Shown one piece after another: positions 43,276 through 56,900 of a stretch of 64,000 nucleotides of DNA; position 1 is the first letter of the stretch, and every line of letters begins with the position of its first letter. The stretch lies in assembly GCA_016858145.1 (NCBI GenBank), contig JAEHOE010000020.1, positions 682,001-746,000 on the forward strand. Reading direction: 5' to 3'. The translations under genes were made by a program, and so were the position numbers. This DNA is from Edaphochlamys debaryana. Its lineage: Eukaryota; Chlorophyta; Chlorophyceae; Chlamydomonadales. The notes beneath the pieces were generated by a model that saw only the letters and a program-made list of their open reading frames with translations, did not search any database and was not told where the DNA came from.

Positions 43276-44329
43276 CCGCGGCCCCCCTAGGCAAAAATAA
43301 ACCAAAACTATGCGGTTCCTGTGCCGGCTCCTTGGTGTCGAGCTAGTTGCACTAGTGCACGCGGGATGCCGGGATGAAGCGTCTAGAGCCGTACCGTGGT
43401 CAGCTACTTATCAGCCGTCCTTGCCACTGACTCTTTCCCCCCGTTCGCACTGCACACGCACCGCACTATTACCATTAGCAATACCACAGGCTGACTCGAC
43501 GCTGCGCTTCACTTTGATCACAGGTGGGCCAACGTGCTCTAATAGCGGGACTGGCGGCCGCCTGCACGCACAACACCGGGGGCCTCGACACCAGGAGCCA
43601 GGAAAGTACCGTTTGCGCGCGCGGCTGCCCCTAGGTTAGCCCCTGCCTCGGCGATGCGCATTGCTGGCACTCCGCCCGAGATGAAGTCTTCTCTCGCGTT
43701 GCGGCAGCGGCTACAACGACGCGTTCAGCTGCATCCCCCGTCGTCGTCCGGACTACGCTGCACGGCCCCTGCGAGCACAGAAACCCCCCTGGCATTGTCC
43801 CGGCGGGGCCTTGTGGCCCCAACTTCCGCACACTCGGCTCCATCAGCGGTCATGTGCCCTCGGCTGAAAAGGTTCTTCTTTCTATCCGCATACAGGTGCT
43901 CGCAGGACCTGAAGCATCCTCACCACCATTTGCAAGCGCTGTAGGCATACTGGCTCGCTCCCTCCCTGGCGGCAGTCACTAGCGCCTTACACCTCCACTG
44001 TCGCCTAGACACTCCAATCATTGCTACCAAATGGCTTTGCTGCATGTGTACAGCATGTGTTTGGCCCGCCTTGACATCCAGACCCACACCATCCATGGAC
44101 CCCCGCGCTCAACAAGACTGTGGTCCCCGCACTCTCTCGCACAGACTTGGTCCGTATTAATCATCATCGCAATCAGCTCAGAGCCTAGCATCATTCGGCA
44201 CAGTCCACAGTTGTATACAGCTTTTCGTGTCCGCGTCAGCAAACTAAACATGCAACGCACGCGGACCCCAACCTCACCCCTCTCCAACGCTCACAGCCCC
44301 ACCCCCACTAGCCAGCGGCGGTCACGTCT
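43070..44329. other. Intergenic: promoter of ankyrin copy B and 3' region of copy C
   Basis: No gene is supported. Bases 43070-43275 match, inverted, the 200 bases in front of copy A, marking the duplicated promoter and one edge of the inverted repeat. Beyond about 43280 the similarity ends. On the minus strand a TGTAA (plus-strand TTACA at 43987-43991) is a possible poly(A) signal for copy C. Confidence 0.45.
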
Positions 44330-46796
44330 CTAGGCCCTGCGCTGCGGCTCCGGCACGGGGAGCAGCAGCTGCCACGTCAGGAACCCCGCGAGCGCCGTCG
44401 CCAGCAGCCACTGCGGCAGGTGCCCCGCGACCACCACCAACACCACCAGGACGACCAGCCCTAGCCACCGCGGCGGCGTCCTGCCAAGCAGCCCCGTGCC
44501 AGCGGACGGGCCGGCGCCCGTGGCCCCGCCCGTGCCCGTGCCGCCAGGCAACAAGCCCCGCAGAGCGGCCGTCGCCGCCATGAGGAATTCCCCGCCGGGC
44601 TGCTGCTTGTGCTTCTGCGCCCTGCGGCGCTCCCGTTGCTGCTGCCTCGCCGGCTGCCGCTCCGCAGCCACCCACGCCTCCAGCCGCTCCCGGTCCGGCC
44701 CCGGCGCCCAGCACCTTGCCGCCGCGTCCGCCACCCGCTGCCAGCTCTCCGGCTCGCACCCGTCCTCCAGCAGCAGCTGCAGGGCCGACAGGGGCAGCCG
44801 CGCAGTAGCGGCGGCGGCGATCAGGCCCTTGCCGCACCTGCCGTATGGCACGCCCAGGCGCCGCAGCACCGTCAGCGTCTGCAGGTCCCCGGCCTCCTCA
44901 GCGCTCGAGTACGGCCGGCCGGTCCGCTGCGGAAGGCACACGCGAGGGGCGCAGGGGTATGCACGTACTCAGCCGACGGAGACTTGTCCACCCTCAGCCC
45001 AACCGCCGGTCCCCAGACACCGCACGCCCAGGTACCCACAGTTCCAGCGCCCGCCGTATCACCCACTCCGTACACCCACTCACCGGCAGAGGGCAGGTGC
45101 ACTCGGCGATGAACACCAGCGCCGCCTCGCACCCCGACTCGGCGGCCTTGAGCCACACCTGCTCCAGGCTCCAATCGCTGCTCCACGCCGGCCAGCCGTG
45201 CCGCTGCACCCACACCATGGCCTCCACGCTGCCTGACCCCGCCGCCGCCGCAAACACGTCCACCGTCTGCGGCCCGAACGCCTCCGCCGCGGCGCCGCCG
45301 CAGTGGTCCAGCAGCAGCTGCATGGCGGGGATGCAGCCGCCCGACGCCGCCGCCAGCAGCGCCTGCCGTCGGTTGATGGGGCACCCGGCCTCCAGCGCCA
45401 GACGCAGCGCCTCCACGTGGCCCCGGTGCGCGGCGGCGTTGACCGCATCGTCCCAAGACGGCAGCACCTGCAGCCGCGGCGCCGCCGGCCCTCCGTCGGC
45501 GGCGGCGCCGTCGGGGTCTGGCGGCCCGTGGAGGGCGACGCCAGGCTCGAGCGCGAAAGCTGGCCAGGCCCCCGTCCGTAGCAGAAATGCGACAGCAGCT
45601 GCGTTGTTGCCCGCCAACGCCGACGACAGGAGCTCGGCTTTGGCAAAGGGCTTGAGCTGGATCCCGCGATCCTGGATCCAGATCAGGCGCTCCACCATGG
45701 ATCCGTCCGCGAGAACCCGCACGATCCGCTCGGGCAGCGTGTCATCCGCCTCGCCGGCCTGCACCCCGCCGCCCTGCTGATATAGGATCTCGACCTTGGC
45801 CCTCCAGCTGTCGCCCTCGCTGCTGAGTGCCGCATCGGTCAGTAGGCGCCTCAGGGCGGGGCTGATCGCGCCCTCCGCCTCGCACAGGCGCCGGAAGGTC
45901 GCCGCATCGCATGGGCCCCAGGCCGCCGCGAGGATGTCCATGGGGCTCGAGGAGGAGGGGTAGGAGGCGGCGGACGAGTGCTTGGAGTGCAGCCACTCTG
46001 ACAGGGCCACGTGACCCTCCGCGAGTGCGGGTCGGTACGAGTTGCCGCTCAGGGCGCTGCCGTTGCTCACGTACAGGCACCACTCGCACACCGCCCTGCT
46101 GCCCCCACCAGCCGCGGCGTCCAGGACGTTGCTCCAGTTGATGGGCAGTGGCTCGCCGCCGAGGCGCTGCTCATGGACCCAGCAGCAGAAGGACAGGTTG
46201 CCGGCGTGCGCCGCCGCACGCATCACTGCGTTCCACTCCTCCGATGTGGGTTGTAGCCGGCCCGGCTGCACGAGCCAGTCGCAGCACTCCAGGTAGCGCA
46301 GCACGGCGGGAGCTGGAGGCTGGTCCGCCGGTGGCGGCCGGCGGCCTGCTGCAGGCAAGGCAGCGAGGGCGCCTGAGATGCCGTTGGACGCGGGGACGGA
46401 GAGGAGGTGTCGGCAGCAGATGTCGATGCGGCCCCCGGCAACCGCTGCGAGGAGGGACTCCACCGAGAGGCGGCATCCCGCCGCCTGAGACGCAGCGGCC
46501 AGGTTCTCCACGACACCGCTGGCAGCCGTGAGGCACACCAGGAGACGTCGTTTGGTGAGAGTGAGGTTGCGGCAGGCGTCGGGGGCAGACCAGTGGGCTG
46601 CGAAGATGGCGGGGGGAACGGGCTGCGAGACGTGGATGGTGGCGTGTCGCTGCAGCTGGGCTGCCGCGGCATGGTCCACGAGCCTGAGAATACATGCCAC
46701 GTCGTTGCCTGGCATGAAGGAGGCGATGCGGTCCACGAGCTCGGGAATCCAGAGCTGGGAGGCATTTGACCCTCCGGTTCCGCTAATACCGTGCAT
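44330..46796 (-). CDS. F-box-like/ankyrin-repeat protein, copy C (diverged)
   Basis: Exons 46796-45084 and 44926-44330 join in phase 0 to give 769 residues. The start MHGISGTGGSNASQLWIPEL is a plain ATG close to the F-box-like motif (WIPELVDRIASFMPGNDVAC); an upstream extension without ATG was not used. The block LTLTKRRLLVCLTAASGVVE and the second exon (GVPYGRCGKGLIAAAATARL and following) are almost identical to copies A and B, while the ankyrin-like middle has diverged strongly, for example VEAMVWVQRHGWPAW and IPAMQLLLDHCGG. The C-terminus differs as well: it has two hydrophobic segments (WLGLVVLVVLVVVAG and LLATALAGFLTWQLLLPV), so this copy is more clearly membrane-anchored. It is a tandem neighbour of copy B on the same strand. 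Confidence 0.78.
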
Positions 46797-47966
46797 GGTT
46801 AATGTAAGCTCGACGTATCTGCCGAGGCGCTGAACTTGTGGGACTAGATATGTCGCAAGCGGAAGGGCCACATTGCGGTGCCGGTGCGCGGTTCCACGCG
46901 ACTGAGCAGCGAGGTGTCACAATTGGTTGTCCCTATGTTATACAAGTTCGTATCCCATGTAGCTGAGCAGCCATTGCATTTCCATCGCTTGCGTATGTAC
47001 GAACAGACACGCCCGAACACACCCGCTGCCCCCCAGCCCCGCCGAAACACAAGCAAGCTGGCACGCAAGTATTGGGCTCAGAGCCGCCACCTCCCGAAGA
47101 GTGTGCTAAAGTCATCGCGGGGTGATTGCGCGAGGATTTCTAAGCAAGTGGCCGCATTCGAGCGCATGGCCAGGATGGCGCGTGCTTACATGCCCGACCG
47201 CCCTAACCAGCCCACCAGCCCCTAGGCACAGGCCCCCCCCGGGGCACACGCTCTTCGTCCCATCATCCCTTTCAGGATCTTTCATGCAGTCCAGGTCCTC
47301 GCAACCCCTATAGCTAGGATAGTGCATTAAGCAAGCCCTGTCCGATGCCCCGCGCCCGACTCAAGCCAAGCTGACAGTGTCCAAGTCCAAGCGTTTGTCT
47401 GTCAAGTGATGCACAGGTGCTGCTTGCAGCCAGCGAAATTGCGCTGCATGCCCTTTTCCTTGCCCCACCCTGCATGCATGCGCACACCAAGATATCAACC
47501 ACGGTACCCACAGTCTCAGCCCATGTCACGGCCCCGACGGCGGGGTACAACCGCTGCTGTCCGCGTCACGGCCAAACATCAAGCGTCACCGACGAACTTT
47601 GCCACGGCGCCACAGTCTCGTCCACAGTGCCCACAGTCAAAGGCATTGTCAAGGCCCCGGTCTTGGCGGGGGACGCAGGCCCCTGTCAACGGCTCGGACA
47701 ATGCTCGATCGACAAAGCCCGCTACACGAACTTGGCCACAGCTGCTGACGGGGATGTCGTGCCACCGTACACGTCCGTCACCCAGTACCACCTGCGAAAG
47801 GGTCGGGGGCGGCTTTGGTAATCAGTCCGGGTAAGTCTCGTTCGGCTTCGGGGTGAGGGCAATGGAGCTCTGCTGGCCAGAGCTGCCGCAAAAGAGCCCT
47901 ACGCCAGTTCCCGGCCCAGGACCCTGCCCTCCAGAGCCCCCAACTCGCAAGCTCGAAGCCCCTGAC
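46797..47966. other. Intergenic: promoter of ankyrin copy C and 3' UTR of the surface-protein gene
   Basis: No gene is supported. A plus-strand reading frame at 47406-47834 has no family resemblance and is probably chance. On the minus strand a TGTAA (plus-strand TTACA at 47186-47190) lies about 780 bases after the stop of the surface-protein gene. Bases 47500-47770 hold weak, imperfect repeats (ACAGT and GCCCACAGTC motifs with GGCCCCG). Confidence 0.4.
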
Positions 47967-50900
47967 TCACAGCGAGTAAGCCGATTGCTGAAGCAGCAGT
48001 CCGCCGCAGGTGCGCGAAATGGTGATCCGGTACGGGACGGACGGGTCGTACACCGGCACGATGCCCGTGGAGACGGGCGTCCCGTCAAACTGCTGCAGGC
48101 GGTACTGTACGGCAGATACCTTGTTGACTCGGAAGTCAAAGGCAACGGTCTTGCCGGAAGCTGTGCTCCTGCTGGTCGTGATGTTGGTGAAAACAAAGGC
48201 CACGTCATCGCCCCGGGGCACGTCGAAGGACGAGAGCACGGGGCGGCTCGCTGCGCCTGCGGTGCGGGAAATGACCGAGAGGCGGCAACACGGGCAGGTA
48301 CCAGTAAGCGAGAGATCACAGCGCGCCCAACCTTGCCCCTGCTCCTCCCTGCGGTGTCGGCAGCAACGGCTTGTACGGCAGACGCGGTACAAGACCCACC
48401 CTGCAGGGGCAGCACGTCGCTGAGCGGCGCCTGCGTGTACGGCAGGGCCTGGACGTTGGGGCCGCTAGCTCCAGACGCGGGCGGCGCGGCGGTACAGGGC
48501 GCCGCCGCCACGGCCGCGCACTCGCTGCCGGGCGAGAAGGCCGGCGGCACGCAGGTCACGTTCCAGTCCCGGTACGTGGGCAGGTCGTCCTGTGCCACGA
48601 CGTAGAGCAGGTGCGTGGCGGAGACCGGGGAGGGCAAGGCCACTGCGGGGCGGGGCACGAACAGGGATCGGTGGGGCCGTCAGTGATCCGCAAGCGGGTG
48701 GCCCCTCCACGCCTGCATACTTGCGAAAGGGCTTTGCTGAAAGTGGGCGGACGGCACGGACTGACCGGCTTTCCCCAGCAAAACGCACCTCTGTTGCAGG
48801 TCAGGTCGTCGGCGGCTGTGTCCCGCAGCGCCTCGTAGGGATTGGGCGGCAGCAGGCCACCGAGGGTCAGCGTGTCGTTCAGGCGGGACTCGTCGCTGAG
48901 GCTGACGTTGCCCCACGCCACAGGCTGGCACAGTGTGGTGTCGGAGCACCCGCAGAATGCGCCCGGCAGCGCAGCAGCGGCCAGGACCGTGGCCACCGGG
49001 ACCTGGTCGGAATCTGCGGGTCGGGGAAGGGGCCAGAGCAACTTGTTGGGCTGGAGGCTCAAAGAGCCCGTGCCAGCACCGTGAACCCCCATCCCATGCC
49101 CGAAGCGGGCAAAGAACCACGGGAAACAACCCGGGAAGCGACCCACTGCGCAGGCAGCTCTCGTTGCGGTACAGGGCGAAGGCCACGGTGCCGGCCTCGC
49201 TGAGGCCCACGGGCAGGCGCAGCAGGAAGCGCTGGTTGTCGGCGGTCAGGTTGCTCATCTGCAGAGGAGCAGGAACGGGGACGGAGCGCAAGGTGTTCCT
49301 AGTTCCAGGGCCACCTTCTACATCTGGCGGCAGCCCTTCCACGGGGTTGTTTGGCAAGGGTGAGGGGTAGCATGGCATGTCGGGCAGCTAGCTGGAAGAG
49401 AAGGGAAGGGAAGCGAAGGCTTTGCGGGCAGCTGCGCGCCCCTACCGACTAGCCCTGGCCTAGGTCCCCAGCCTGGGCCCCGGCTCGCTGCTCACCGCGC
49501 CGACGGTGACGAGGGTGGGCGCCACGTGGTCCGGCGTGAGCACCCCCGTGACCCCCACCACAGTGCCCAACAGGGTAGACTGGTAGCGCACCGCCAGGTA
49601 CACCGAGTAGGACGTGGCGGGGCGCAGGCCCGTGACCACATCCGTCAGCATGAAGGCCCCCAAGCCGCCGGTGCCGGTGCTTAGCGCCACGCCGGCTGCG
49701 GGGTATGGGGCGGGGAATCTTGGGTTATGGGACAGCATGGCAGGGGGGCTGTTGTGCCCAGCAGCCCTGGCCTAGCTGTGCACGCAGCTCAGACACCAGA
49801 CACCTTGACGTCCTAGCAGTTGGAAGCAGCTCTATGCTCTATGCTCCTGTAGGCCTTTGCTCACCTGACTCGATCTGCGCTGGCGTGGGGGCCGGCGCGG
49901 TGCTCCTGAGGACCAGGTACGAGACCTTGAAGGCGGCGGAGGTCATGTTGGCCTGGACTGTGAACCCCGTGTCGAGAATTGCTACCACGCGCGGCCAGCC
50001 GCGCTGGAACGTGTCCTCCACCGAAACGTTGAATGAGGTCGTGACGGCTGAGCCGAAGGACACGGTCAGGCGGCTGGAGCCGGGGGCAACGGGCTTGAGC
50101 AGGTTGGAGAGTGAGGCGTTGGCGGGGTTGGTCGCTAGGGACACTGCGGTGAGGTCCGACAGGCTCAGCCCCAAGTTGGCCGGATCGTTCAGGTCTGACA
50201 GCTGGCAGCCGGACCCGCAGGTGCTCAGCTTGCCCATCACCCACACGCTCGCCTGCATGCGGTCAGGCATTGGGAGGAACCGGGTGAGCGCTAGACAGGT
50301 GCTGGCCGGACACGCACAAGTTTAGGGCCAGGGCAAGGGGCGTACCGGGGAATAGTGGGTAAAGTCGCACTTGAAGAGGCGCAGGGGCACCTCGGGCGCG
50401 GCCTGGCCCGTCAGCACGCTGCTGTTGGTGACGGGCGGCAGAGCGGGCGCACCGCTGGCCACGAAGACCTGCGGAGGGGAGTGGGGATTGCACCGGTAAC
50501 CTCACAGACGGCTCAGCAGCGAGGAGTCCCTATTTCTGGGCCCCTTCTTCTAGAGGGCCGCATCTGGCCGCATCGACTATAGCCTTGTCCTCTGCGCACC
50601 TGCAAGCCGCTGAAGGTGACGACGGTGGTCCGGTTGGTCTGCGTGATGTGGGTCAGGTCGGCGAAGATGGTGCGGGCCTGCACCTCGCACGCGCCTCCCA
50701 GGCCCGCCAGCGCAGCGGAGCCGACGGCCTCGATGTACGGCTCGTTGGTGCTCGAGTCTGCAAGGCGCAAACCCACCAAGACGTCAGTGGGCATCCTTGC
50801 TCCTTTGCCTGCTTGCCACAGACCGCCGGAACCCCCGAAAAGCAACGCTACCGGCACGGGATTCCCCTTCCACACCCCAGGGAACCCACTTCGCATGAGG

Positions 50901-53900
50901 CTGCACATGTCGCCGCCCGAGGAGATGACCACGTCGATACGGGGGTCGCTCGTCATGTCCCGCATCTGGCCGTCGCTGAAGGCCACCAGCACGCGCACCC
51001 ACACCCTTGTGGGTATGCCGATGGGCGGCTGGGCGGCGCCGTTGCCGGGGCTGGCAATGGACTGGGAGCTGAGCACCACGGCCGGAATGGCGGTGGGCGT
51101 GGGAAGCGCCACACGAACCAGCCCCGTGCCTGAGTGTGGGTTGGGTTTGTGCAGGTGAGGCTACAAGCATGAGAACTCAAACTAAGCTGCCCAGGGCCAG
51201 TCCCAGGACTCACCTGTTGCGAGAGGTCCCAAGCCGCTGCCGCTGCAGACGGCCCAGCTGGTCCGCAGGAAAGCGCCGCACACAGCCGGGAAGCCCAGGG
51301 TGGTGTTGACCTGCGGACGCGGACCATTGGTGGGACGGTCCGTCATTCGCCCGCTTCCACTTCGCTACCTCTTCCAGGCCAGACTCTGGGGAGCAGGAAC
51401 CCCAGATGCCCGGCAGAGCGCCAGACCTACCTGCAGGTTGAGGGAGGCGAGCCCTGCCAGCGGCTGGAGTCGGAATGGCACCCCGGCTGCGCTGCCGTCC
51501 ATGCCGGGGTCCAGGGGGACGGCGGCGGTGGTGGCGGAGCGGGCGACCGGCATGAAGGACCCGTCGCCGAGGGCGGCGAAGACGCCCACGCGGGCTGTGG
51601 CACGCTCCCACCGCAGGCTCTGCCAGGGAGATCAACGAGAATGAAACGTAATCATTGTGAAGCGGCACAGCTGAAGACGTGGAGGAGCTCCCAAGGGTAC
51701 TTTTAGGGGTTAAACCGACTTTGCAGCGGCGCACCTGCTGTGGGGTGAAGCGCACTCTGAAACGGCCCGGACTGGAGGCTACGAAAATGGCGTTGTCTGG
51801 TGCCACCGTCACACCCGACAGAGCGACTGCGTCCACGCCCTCGATGCAGACGGGCGTGGCTGACACCGCCAACACGGTGGAGGCAAGCAGCGTGCCACCC
51901 GCGCCCAGGGCAGACACGGTGGCATTGGGGTGCGGCGCCAGGCCCTGGCAGGGGATTGGGGGTACCGAAGGGAGTGAGGGGATCAGAATCACGGTGAGCA
52001 GGCGATTGGTATAATGAAAGGGTGAAGCGAGGCGGGGGGTTTAACCCACCGTGACGGTCGCGTTGGCTAGCCTGAGCGCTTGCGGCTGGTCGGTGGCCCA
52101 GCTGGCCAACAGCGGCGTCACGTCCACGTCGCTCAGCACGTCCGCGGCGCCCGCGCTGCCGCCGTTGATCCACGTGACGAGCAGTGACAGCTGCGCGCTC
52201 TGGTAGCTGGGAGTCAACAGGGCAAGGCAGGGTAGGGCATGGCAAGGAAGTGCGGGGAAGTCAAGTCCAAGCACGGCCATCCCTTTGAGGGATCGCTGCA
52301 CAGCCCCCTGCGGTCAAAGGACCTCTCCTGCCAACCTCAGGCTCCTGCCCTGAACACCCGAACCCGAGTATGGTCAGGCCCGCACCTGTCCTGGCAGCCG
52401 CCGGCCGGCGGCGGCACGTTGATCGGGAGCAGGCTGCTGAGGATAGCATCGGGGTCCGAGGTCCGCACCCGGAACACGCCCGGCAGCCACACGGTAACGC
52501 TGGCCTGCGCCTGGAGCGCCTGCGCCGCCGCAGCACCGCCGCTGCAGGTCATGTTGATGGCAGCCTGCTTGACGGGCATGCCCTGGGCCCCCGTCAGCAC
52601 GACGCGGCAGCCTTCCAGGGCAAAGGCGCCGGGCGATGGGCGCACGGGGGAGCAGTCGCAGTCGGAGGCCGGTGGGGACTCCAGCGTGTCGTTGTGGACG
52701 CCGCTGGCGGCCCAGTCCCACACGCGCAGCGCCTGAGGACGAGGGCATGAGGGCATGAGGACGAGGGCATGAACATGGCTTGTTGGAAAGTGTAACGCTT
52801 GCATGCCGTACCCTGGGCAGGGGTGTCAGAGTGAGGGGGAAGAGTCTTACCGAGATGGGTGCTGTCAGGTTCTGTCCGTCCAGCAGAGCGGTGTTGAAGA
52901 GCTCATGGTTTGCCATGTAGGCAAACACTGCGAGGGGCTTGGGGGTCACCAGCTGAACGCGAGCACCGCCGCTGCCCCCACCCGTGGGCGCCCGAATGTC
53001 CTGGAAGCGAGCCTGCAGGGGACGGCATGGGCACACCAAGGTCAGAGCTGTCAAGGAGCCTACGAGCACCTGTGAGGCTGGCTGCCGAATGCATGACGCC
53101 ACCGCAGGCGCACCTGCGGCGATGCCTCGTAGGGGTAGAGGGCCGCGCTGCCGACATCAAGGACGGTCAACTCGGTGCCATCCGGGGCGGTGAGGTTGGG
53201 CCGCAGGCGGAAGTAGGCGTCCATGAGGGGCACCGTGCGGCTGGAGTACCTGCGGGCGAGGAGCACACAAGGAATATGATGAGACGAGGACGGGGTGTGA
53301 CACGGTCGAGGTGGCAGCTTGCAGCGGTCGATACTGGGTCGAGCACGGGAGGAGCCGGAGGGAAGAGGCACTCACGAGGCGTCGACGTCTGTGCGGACGA
53401 GCGAGGAGGCCCACAGCCCCATGGCCCCCGGCGAGCTGCTGGGCAGCGCCACTGCCGCCAGGTCGGACCACAGCCCTGAGGCCACGGAGCGGAGGTACTC
53501 CACTCGGGAGGTGTTGAACGAGAGCTGGACGGAGAAGCCGGTCAGGGCCTGTACGGCCGGCATGGAGGGATGCGGCAAGGGGTCCAGCTCAGTGAGGAGG
53601 CTGTGGTTGCCGATGGACGCTTGCGGGGGCGCTCTAGTGAGGCAAGTCAAAACACAACCTACCCTGGAGCTAACGGCAGCGGCGACTGTCGCCCGAAAGA
53701 TCTCGCCGGCCCGCAGCTGCCGGGTGGGCAGTGCCACCAGGAGGGCAGTCCCGTCAGCGGGCGGCAGGGCGGACGAGGCCGCCACCGCGGGGGCGCTAAA
53801 GAGGTTGAGTGTCAGCGGCGCCGCCGACGCTAGCAGCCGGGTCCTGAGGATAATGCAGAACGATAGTGCGCATGTCAGTCTCTCAGCTCCCTTCATCCAC

Positions 53901-56900
53901 TCAACTACAGGGGCAGGGGCGTTGGCCTGGCACCAGGCTTGGCGTGCTCTCACCCGTTGTACACGTCAACCTGCAGCGTCGCCGTGGCCGAGGCTCCCGC
54001 GGCCGGGAAGGCGGTGCTCGAGACCTCAGCCGAGCACACGCCCGCGCCTCCCGGCAGCAGCGCGCTGCCAGTGGAGGCCGTTAGATTGCAGTCCGGCAGG
54101 GCCAGGCGGCCGTCAGAGGAGGTGGCCAGAGTGGAAAGGATGGAGGGCGAGATGCGGATCCCAGCGGCCGAGATGGCGGTTCGCCGAGCGGCGTCGAAGA
54201 GCTGGAAGGCGAAGCGCAGCTGCCGCCCGGCGTTGGCGGGGGCGCCCGGGATGGACAGGGGACTGCCAGCGGAGGCAGGCTCCAGGTAGAGGGTGGGCGT
54301 CTGAACAACGACGCTGATGCTGGCCGGCAGAGGCCTGCGGTTGCGGCAGCGCCCGGAACGGATGCGGTCAGCCCGGGCCCCCACACTCAGCAGCTCAAGC
54401 CAGGTGCCCAATGGCGCGATGCTCGTTGAAATTAAAGCCAACCGAAAGCAAGCTCACCTCCAGGGCGTGACGGTGAGGGAGCCCAGCGGCACGCCCTCCA
54501 TGGACGCCAGGACCGTGGCATCACTGCCCACGGCGCCTCCTGCCCCTCCCACCAGCGCGAACTCGCGCACCCAGGACGTGTTGTCCCCCGTGCCCGCCAC
54601 CGGCGTGAGGCTGCCCAGCGGCCAGCCCAGGCTGCCTGCGGCCAGGGACGTCTCCAGCACCAGCGCCCGCATCCTGGCCTCGGGGGAGCAGGTGCTGGCG
54701 TTTGGGGAGCCGGTGGACGAGTTGAGCAGCAGCTGCGTGGCCCGAATCACGGTGCTGTAGTTGGGGATGCGCTCCGCGACCAGACCCTGTTGTAAGAGCA
54801 GAACAAAGGGGCTGAATAGGCACCGGGAGGGGACACGTAGCCCCAGCCCGCTTAAGGGGAGCACGGTGCGATGGTTGGCATGTGCTAAGCCTACCTCGAG
54901 GTCCTCCATCACGGCCCAAAGCTGAAAGTCAGTGCCGTCCGCCACGCACAGCGTCACGTTGGTGGGCACGAAGGGGTCGGGCACCGCCAGGGAGCCGCTG
55001 AAGTTGGCCCACGCGTAGAGTGCGGAGGGCAGGAGCAGCTGGTTGCGAGTGGGCAGGGGCGCGCCGGCGCGCACCCCCACGAAGTAGAGGGTGCCGGGCT
55101 TGGAGGCGTTGACGCTGATGGTGAAGCGGTTGCCGGGGGAGAACGCGGTGGTGGTTAGGTTGAGCAGGCTGGGCGGCGTGGAGTCGGTGGTGCGGACACG
55201 CAGGACTGAGGTGACGGCGGCCTGCTGGTTGCCGACGGCGTCGGTTGCCACCTGGGTGCGGCGCAGGGGAGGGTGGGGAGGATGAGGTTTTTGTTAGCTC
55301 GGTCAAGGCGTGTCAGAATTACACATGTCTAACCGTGCGCATACCGGTGCCGTACCATGTGCACGTCGTACAGGAGCCCCGGGCTGAGGCCGAGCATGTC
55401 CCACGTGATTGGCATGGAGGCGTTGGGGGGCGCGTAGGTCTGCTGCGTGCCGTTGGCAAGGACGGTCGCCACCGCGGGCGTGGGCGAGCCCGAGGGCAGC
55501 ACCAGGCACATGACGATGCAGCGTTCGTTGAGGGTCACATTGACGGTCAGCGAATCGTCGTTGGTCGAGAAGACTACGGGGAGGCAGGGCGAGGGGTGCA
55601 CGACAGAATGGACGCACAGCAGCTGGTAGTTGCATGGGCGCCGCCCGGGGGGGGAAAGGGCAGGTCACGGGGATGCAAGCGGAACTAGCCCAGGGCTCAC
55701 CACTTGCCGCCCGGAAGAAGGGGGGCACGATGTCCGGCGCGTTGAGCCACGCCTCAAACATGTCCGGCTGCAAGTTGCCCACACTGTCCGACGCCACGAT
55801 GGACAGCACGTAGGCCCTGCCGGGCGACAGGCTGCTCAGCTCCAGCTGCTGGGAGCCCGCGGCGGTGAAGTCCAGGGTGCCGGCGCGGATGACACCGGGC
55901 CCGGGCGCCGTGATGTTGAGGGTGTAGAGGCTGGAGGCGTTGAAGGCAAAGAGCCGGGGCACGTTCTGCACGGTCAGCTTGGCGCTTCCCGGCTCGCTGA
56001 GGGTCACGTTGAGGTTCAGGCTGCACAGGAAGCTGGTCCTGTGGACACGGGACATTGTTGGCTCTGTAAGGGCCCGCTGGCACTCGGAGATGCTATAGGA
56101 GGTATGCTGCGTGGGGAGGCCAGGCCACATGGCGTTTGACAGGACCGTTCCAGCCCACTAAACGGCCACAGCCGGACCCACTTGTCGCACGTGAAGTTGC
56201 CGCTGTCCGCCGATAACTGCAGCGCCACGTCCAGGGTGGGAGGCGTGCGGTCCAGGGTCATGAAGGATACGGGGCGCACCGTCGTCTGTCGGTTGCGCTG
56301 CTGAGACATGTCGCTGGCGACCTGGGGGCAAAGCCGGGCCAGGAGCAGGGTTCAAGCCAGGAAAGTCACAGTGCCCCGGGGTAGTCCTACTCGCCAGGTA
56401 GCCCCGCAAGCAGAGCCCCACGAGGAGGACGCACCAGGCAGAGCGTGTAGTTGGTGGAGTCAAAGAGCCCAACCAGATCCGCACCGCCCGTGGCGCTATC
56501 GGACGTGGTCAGGTTGCCGTGGGTGATGGCTGTGAAGGCCGGGGTGGACGAGGGCGAGTCCAAAGCCGAGAAGAGCTGCGGGGGAGGTACAGTGCCGGAA
56601 GGCTCAGCATGACAACATGAGCCCCTTTCCTCACACCCGATTCCTCCCGACACCCCTGCCCTTAGGCGTTTCCCCGCGTAATAACCACTCACCTGGGCGG
56701 CCGTAGGGCAGGCCGCACCGCCAGGCATCAGGAAGAAGTGCACTGTGGCCGGCTCGTCCAGCTGCACGCTGAGGCTGGCGTTGTAGGCGCCTGCCTGCAC
56801 GGTGGCTGCTAGCCAGGAGGGCGGGATGTTGTCCTCCGTGCTTACGACCACCAGCCGCACCGCCGTCTGCACGTTGCCAGGCAGGTCCCGGGCCACCAGG

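Noticed and set aside
47406..47834. Plus-strand frames of 134-142 residues between copy C and the surface-protein gene
   Set aside because: No domain, codon use unlike that of the neighbours, and they lie in the probable 3' UTR of the surface-protein gene.
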